DNA from: Capillidium heterosporum
Lineage: Eukaryota > Entomophthoromycota > Entomophthoromycetes > Entomophthorales > Capillidiaceae
Direction of reading: 5' to 3'
Length of the DNA stretch: 64,000 nt
NCBI GenBank assembly: GCA_016630905.1
Contig: WBMQ01000004.1
Span: 620,001 to 684,000 of the forward strand
Below, one piece after another: positions 60,209-64,000 of the stretch (positions are counted from its first letter, which is position 1; each line of letters opens with the position of its first letter). Below the pieces are notes generated by a model that worked only from the letters and a program-made list of their open reading frames with translations, was not told the origin of the DNA and did no database searches. Made by a program: the position numbers and the translations under genes.

Positions 60209-61177
60209 TCAAGGTTCAGACAAAGGGCTTTTAGATAAACGGAACTCTTCCAACTTGTCTATACCTACGCCCATAAGCTCTCTAAACTCTTGTTTCGTAT
60301 CCTCGTGGAGTAAAAGAGTAAACAAGGGATTGATAAGTGCAACTAGATATAACAAAGTAACTTCTATTCCATCCTCCAGAGAATTCTTCTGCAGTTTAAA
60401 ACCATTCGTCAAGATTATTTGTAAGATCTCGGGGAAAGTCGCAGCAGCATAGGCCAACAATATCAGGACAAACAGAATCTTATTGCGCTTCAGTTTACGC
60501 CCCACGCCAGGTCCGGTATTACTAGTCTCAATTTGAGAAATCAGTTTGTGGTAATACACCGTTATAAGAGTGTAGAAGAGGGGGATGGCTGCTGAATTGA
60601 AAACAAGTAGTGCTATAAGTAGGACACTATAGATCCGGTCACCTAGATCACCGCCGCTAGGGTTAGGCATACAGTAGATACCAGATGGACTAGGGCTAAC
60701 ACGCTCACCAGCTATCCTTACTACGAACATGGCGTAAATACAGGCCACTACCACCAAATTTATTAGGAAGCTGACCAATGTATTTACCTTGAACCCACGT
60801 ACGATCACGAAATATCTTATAATGGAGAGCATGGCTGTAGAAGTGATGGCGGCAAGTAGGGTTGCCAAAAATAGTATGGCACTAAAGCCACAAAACAAGC
60901 TTTGCACTTTAACTATTGTATTCTGAGTAACCCACTTTGCTATCTGGCCTACTATGATGAACAGCGTCGCCAAAGTATCTAAGGATGCGATTTGCAGGAT
61001 GAGGATGGTGTCAATGGCCCAGGCTGAAGTCCTCCTCCTGAAGATGGTGATATATATAACTAAAATATTTAAAACCAAGGTGACTAATGCTATCACAAAA
61101 AGTATGCTGTTAGTAACCTCATTGTGTTCGGTTAAACCTACATACTTATCCCTCTGCCCTCTATTGCCTCTTTCCAT
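60209..61177 (-). CDS. Class A (rhodopsin-like) G-protein-coupled receptor
   Basis: An intronless gene of 322 residues with seven hydrophobic helices. Class A receptors sense external ligands and activate trimeric G proteins. The N-terminus is short, with no signal peptide. Helix 3 begins near the cysteine in SLFCGF and ends with SIIRYFVIVRG, in the place of the (D/E)RY motif; the Asp/Glu is an Ile here. A second cysteine in GIYCMPN of the second outer loop could form the usual disulfide. Helix 6 has AYAAATFPEIL, keeping the proline, and helix 7 has INPLFTLLLHE, equivalent to NPxxY. A helix-8-like stretch (DTKQEFRELMGVG) follows. The ligand is unknown. Class A receptors are uncommon in Dikarya but are reported from some early-diverging fungi. 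Confidence 0.8.
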   Translation of the reverse strand: MERGNRGQRDKYVGLTEHNEVTNSILFVIALVTLVLNILVIYITIFRRRTSAWAIDTILILQIASLDTLATLFIIVGQIAKWVTQNTIVKVQSLFCGFSAILFLATLLAAITSTAMLSIIRYFVIVRGFKVNTLVSFLINLVVVACIYAMFVVRIAGERVSPSPSGIYCMPNPSGGDLGDRIYSVLLIALLVFNSAAIPLFYTLITVYYHKLISQIETSNTGPGVGRKLKRNKILFVLILLAYAAATFPEILQIILTNGFKLQKNSLEDGIEVTLLYLVALINPLFTLLLHEDTKQEFRELMGVGIDKLEEFRLSKSPLSEP

Positions 61178-61739
61178 CTATTTGATAAACTGCTGGAACG
61201 TTGGATTTAAAACTCTTAGTAATAAAAAGAACACTTAGGTGCCTACCTAGTTACTTTTATACAATCAAAGTCGCTTTAATTAATTGGGCACCAGGTGATG
61301 CTAGTCGTCTGCAAGAGAAGTCTGTGACTTGCCACTTGCTGAGCACTTGGCTACTATCACATTTACAAATCCAAATTTGTAACTAATCCATTTGCTATTC
61401 CTATAAACTATATTTTAATTTTTCATCTGATCTTTAGCAAAATTAGCTAGAGTTGGAGTGAACTATATTTTATTATCCCTGGTAAAATGCGAGCTAAATA
61501 AAGTTTGGAAGCCAAACCTATAGGAAAAATTGCAAGCCATCATTCCCCAACCTGGTGCTCAAAAAACTGACCACGATGAAGGTGTGGTGTGCACTAAATA
61601 TATTGTCGCTTCTAAATACGACCATTTGTATGTAACATAATTAGTAGGGTTGTATTTCTAACAAATATTTTGGGCTTTATATCAGTAGTCTTCAACTTTA
61701 TGGGCCTAACCTGTAAAGTCCAAGGTAGGGGTTGACTAG
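61178..61739. other. Spacer upstream of the GPCR gene
   Basis: Holds the GPCR promoter. No gene seen. Confidence 0.5.
61254..61263 (-). promoter_or_regulatory. TATA box of the GPCR gene
   Basis: TGTATAAAAG on the minus strand, about 80 nt before the ATG at 61177. Confidence 0.5.
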
Positions 61740-62427
61740 TAGGTCAACGTTGGTTCGAAAGGGTAGATCGTATTAGTAATACTAATCGCCCAAAGGAAGT
61801 GAGATCCAAGGGTAGCAAGGATCGTTAAAAGGTAATAAGAAGCTGAGAGGACAGGGAGCCTAGACTGCATAGTAACACTATGCTGAAAACAAAGATATGA
61901 GTAAAGGACAAGACTTTATCCAGAGACTAAGAAACGAAATCAAGCTGCTGGGAACAGCTATGACTAGGAACAAGGGGTGAGTAACAGCTAGAGGTAGAGA
62001 GTTATCAAGATACTGACTTTTGGCAATAATCAAAGGGTTTAAATATTCCTTTGATGTTTTGGTAGTAGTTACACTAGGGATATTAGATTTCCACCTGCAA
62101 TTAATTACTCTATAGATTAAGCTTTTGCCAAGTTTAGCCAGGAAAAGTCCGTAATAATACCGATCACTACCAGTGAGTTTACAACTGTCAGAGCTCTGGT
62201 ATTCAATGCTATGCTGCTAATAATTGAGATTCCTCAGTGATGGTCGAAGCTAAGAAAGTAATAAAAGTAATCAGAAATATCAGGTGTGTGGAGCAGATTT
62301 GTAACTACAATAGTTGCGAACTAAGGATTGAAAAAATTGAAAGTTGATAGGAAAAAAGTAGCAAAGAAAGGAATATATCTATAACCTAATAATACGAATT
62401 GTAACATCCTTGGTTGTTACAATTTGT
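61740..62427 (+). repeat. Dispersed repeat fossil, copy 2
   Basis: Aligns with the reverse complement of 5337-6055 through shared blocks, for example cacccaaaggaggt/cgcccaaaggaagt, caattaattactctat and gttgataaggaa/gttgataggaaa. The right end is a hairpin: 12-base arms at 62394-62405 and 62416-62427, built on TTGTAAC/GTTACAA. The internal part looks once-coding (residues like INYSI..AFA.F). LTR-like ends suggest a retroelement remnant, but the family is not known. Broken and old. Confidence 0.55.
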
Positions 62428-63569
62428 ATAAATTATATATTCTATTTCCCAAACATCACTTATAAAAATAGTAGGCTATATTTTTTCTAAATGTAAACTT
62501 AGCTCTTGGAGAATTTTGGTCATAGTAGTTAAATAGCTACCTAATGTTAGTTAAAAAGAGTACCTACATTTAATACACTATAATTCAAAGAAAGCAAATA
62601 TTTTTACAGCTCAAGTCTACTAAGTATATGTTTTATAGGTTCAAAGGTTTATACAAAATTAAAAATTTAATAAAGTCTAGCTAAGGATTAGGATCTTTCC
62701 TTTTTTAAATATTAGCTTCATATAGTTAAAGCTGAAGCTAAAGCCACCTATATTGAATATATATTATGTTAGCTAATAATAATTATACTTTACCTTTGAT
62801 GTAGGTACACCTAGCTTATATAAATGCTAAAACCCACTCAACTTGACATTACATTAAAATTCACTACAATACCAAAGGGATCTAGACCGAAGATTGCAAT
62901 TAGAAAGTTATAGAATGTAGGTTAGGTATCATAGATACCCCTAATTTATCTTAATTGTAAAGGATCTAATCGTCTGGACCATCAACTTCTACAGCTTTAA
63001 GTTAGGCGGATCAAATGTTTTAGCTGCTTGGGCTAGACTCGGGTAAGATGAGCCAAATGAAGCAAGAACAGATGTCAATGTTTTCAATTAAAATACCATT
63101 TTGATAAGGACCTTATATCTAAATCAGAATACCAAAGTCTGAGGTTTTCTAGACTTGAATAAAGCTAGAGATATCAAGCTTCCTAAAGTCAACGATTTGT
63201 AAAAGTAAATCTTATGAAGCTGCTTATAAACTGAGAGGTATAGCTGATGAACCTATCAAAGTCTAAGCTGCTAATTCAATTTCATAAGCTTGGAAGTATC
63301 ACTAGGGTCAGCTATATTCTGGTAAAGTTAGCTTCATTATGCTAAATTGCAGAATTGAGTAAACTAGTACATTTTTTCTGGCTTAAGGGCCAATAAACTA
63401 TTTATTATATACATACTGCTATAACTGCCTAGTTTCACTATTACCCTGACACAATCAGTATAACGCTCATTAGGAGTAAATGGGTGAGGTAGAACGATTG
63501 CTTACATGCATGCGTACATGAAATCAATGGATGATCCACAGCATAGGGCTAATAGCTACTACTCTGATT
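62428..63569. other. Spacer, no gene seen
   Basis: AT-rich; nothing recognised. Confidence 0.5.
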
Positions 63570-64000
63570 CATTGCTCTCTTTCGTCAAGGATTCAAGATT
63601 TTCCAAGTTAGACCACACTGAAGCAATCCAGTAAGAGCTGATGGAGTTAAAGACAAGCGATAAACCACTCCTATGGTTGCTGGATATGTAGCATTTCGGT
63701 GGAAGGATAAGTCGATACTACTCTACAGTGGAGCACTCAATCTATCATAAGAATATCCCCCGTTTTGTATGAATCTGAATTTTACCTTCATCTGAGGGCT
63801 AATAATCTTAATTAACGACCCAGATATGATAAGAGGATGGAGGCTAGGTGGCTGAACATCAGTACTTTATGTCTGTCTCAGTTGAATGAAGATATTTAAA
63901 GACCGATATCGACATAACTCAATAATATGCACTTGACACTGTCGTTTCATGGTCAGCTCTCACAATTTAAACCATTCTTTCTGAATAATGTGAGAATATC
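63570..64000. repeat. Duplicated 3' flank of the GPCR gene, copy 2 (cut by window edge)
   Basis: Diverged copy of 59800-60150. In copy 1 the GPCR stop codon lies about 60 nt after the point that corresponds to base 64000, so a second minus-strand GPCR copy may start to appear just past the edge. Confidence 0.55.

Overview
The window looks like nuclear DNA of an early-diverging fungus: it is AT-rich, most genes are split by very short introns (about 30-60 nt, donors mostly GTAA/GTAC, acceptors TAG/AAG), TATA boxes are clear, and the proteins are typical of fungi (cytochrome c1, fatty-acid elongase, Pmp3, Svf1-like, Cpr6-type cyclophilin). A class A GPCR, an animal-type membrane UDP-glycosyltransferase and a class I terpene synthase beside these would fit a zygomycete-grade lineage such as Entomophthoromycotina (Conidiobolus-like). 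That placement is inference. No rRNA, tRNA or CRISPR was seen.

Layout. 1-10 kb: the end of an unrecognised gene, then a tandem array of SLC35F-type transporters on the minus strand, three apparently intact and one decayed, with a dispersed repeat fossil inside the array. 10.7-13.7 kb: an intron-rich divergent cullin that seems to lack the Nedd8 acceptor lysine. 15-19 kb: two unrecognised plus-strand genes; the second has an upstream leader free of ATG for 785 nt. 20-24 kb: ELO elongase and cytochrome c1. 25.4-30 kb: Svf1-like gene and two tandem enoyl-CoA isomerases (crotonase fold); the first isomerase and the Svf1-like gene each show one frame change. 31.5-45 kb: small membrane protein, CYP40 cyclophilin, POT-family transporter, Pmp3, AVT/SLC36-type amino-acid transporter and AMSH deubiquitinase. 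45.7-47.9 kb: a decayed piggyBac transposon with TTAA duplications and matching terminal repeats. 50-61 kb: sparse, holding an intronless UGT, an intronless terpene synthase and an intronless GPCR. 61-64 kb: no gene, a second copy of the dispersed repeat, and a diverged copy of the DNA that lies 3' of the GPCR gene, suggesting another GPCR copy just past the window.

Function. Housekeeping genes serve respiration, very-long-chain fatty acid synthesis, fatty-acid oxidation, chaperone work, ubiquitin turnover and small-molecule transport. The accessory part holds a possible terpenoid pair (synthase and glycosyltransferase, 3.3 kb apart on the same strand) and a sensory receptor. Coding exons were read by hand; splice sites are predicted from GT-AG signals and homology, and no database search was run.
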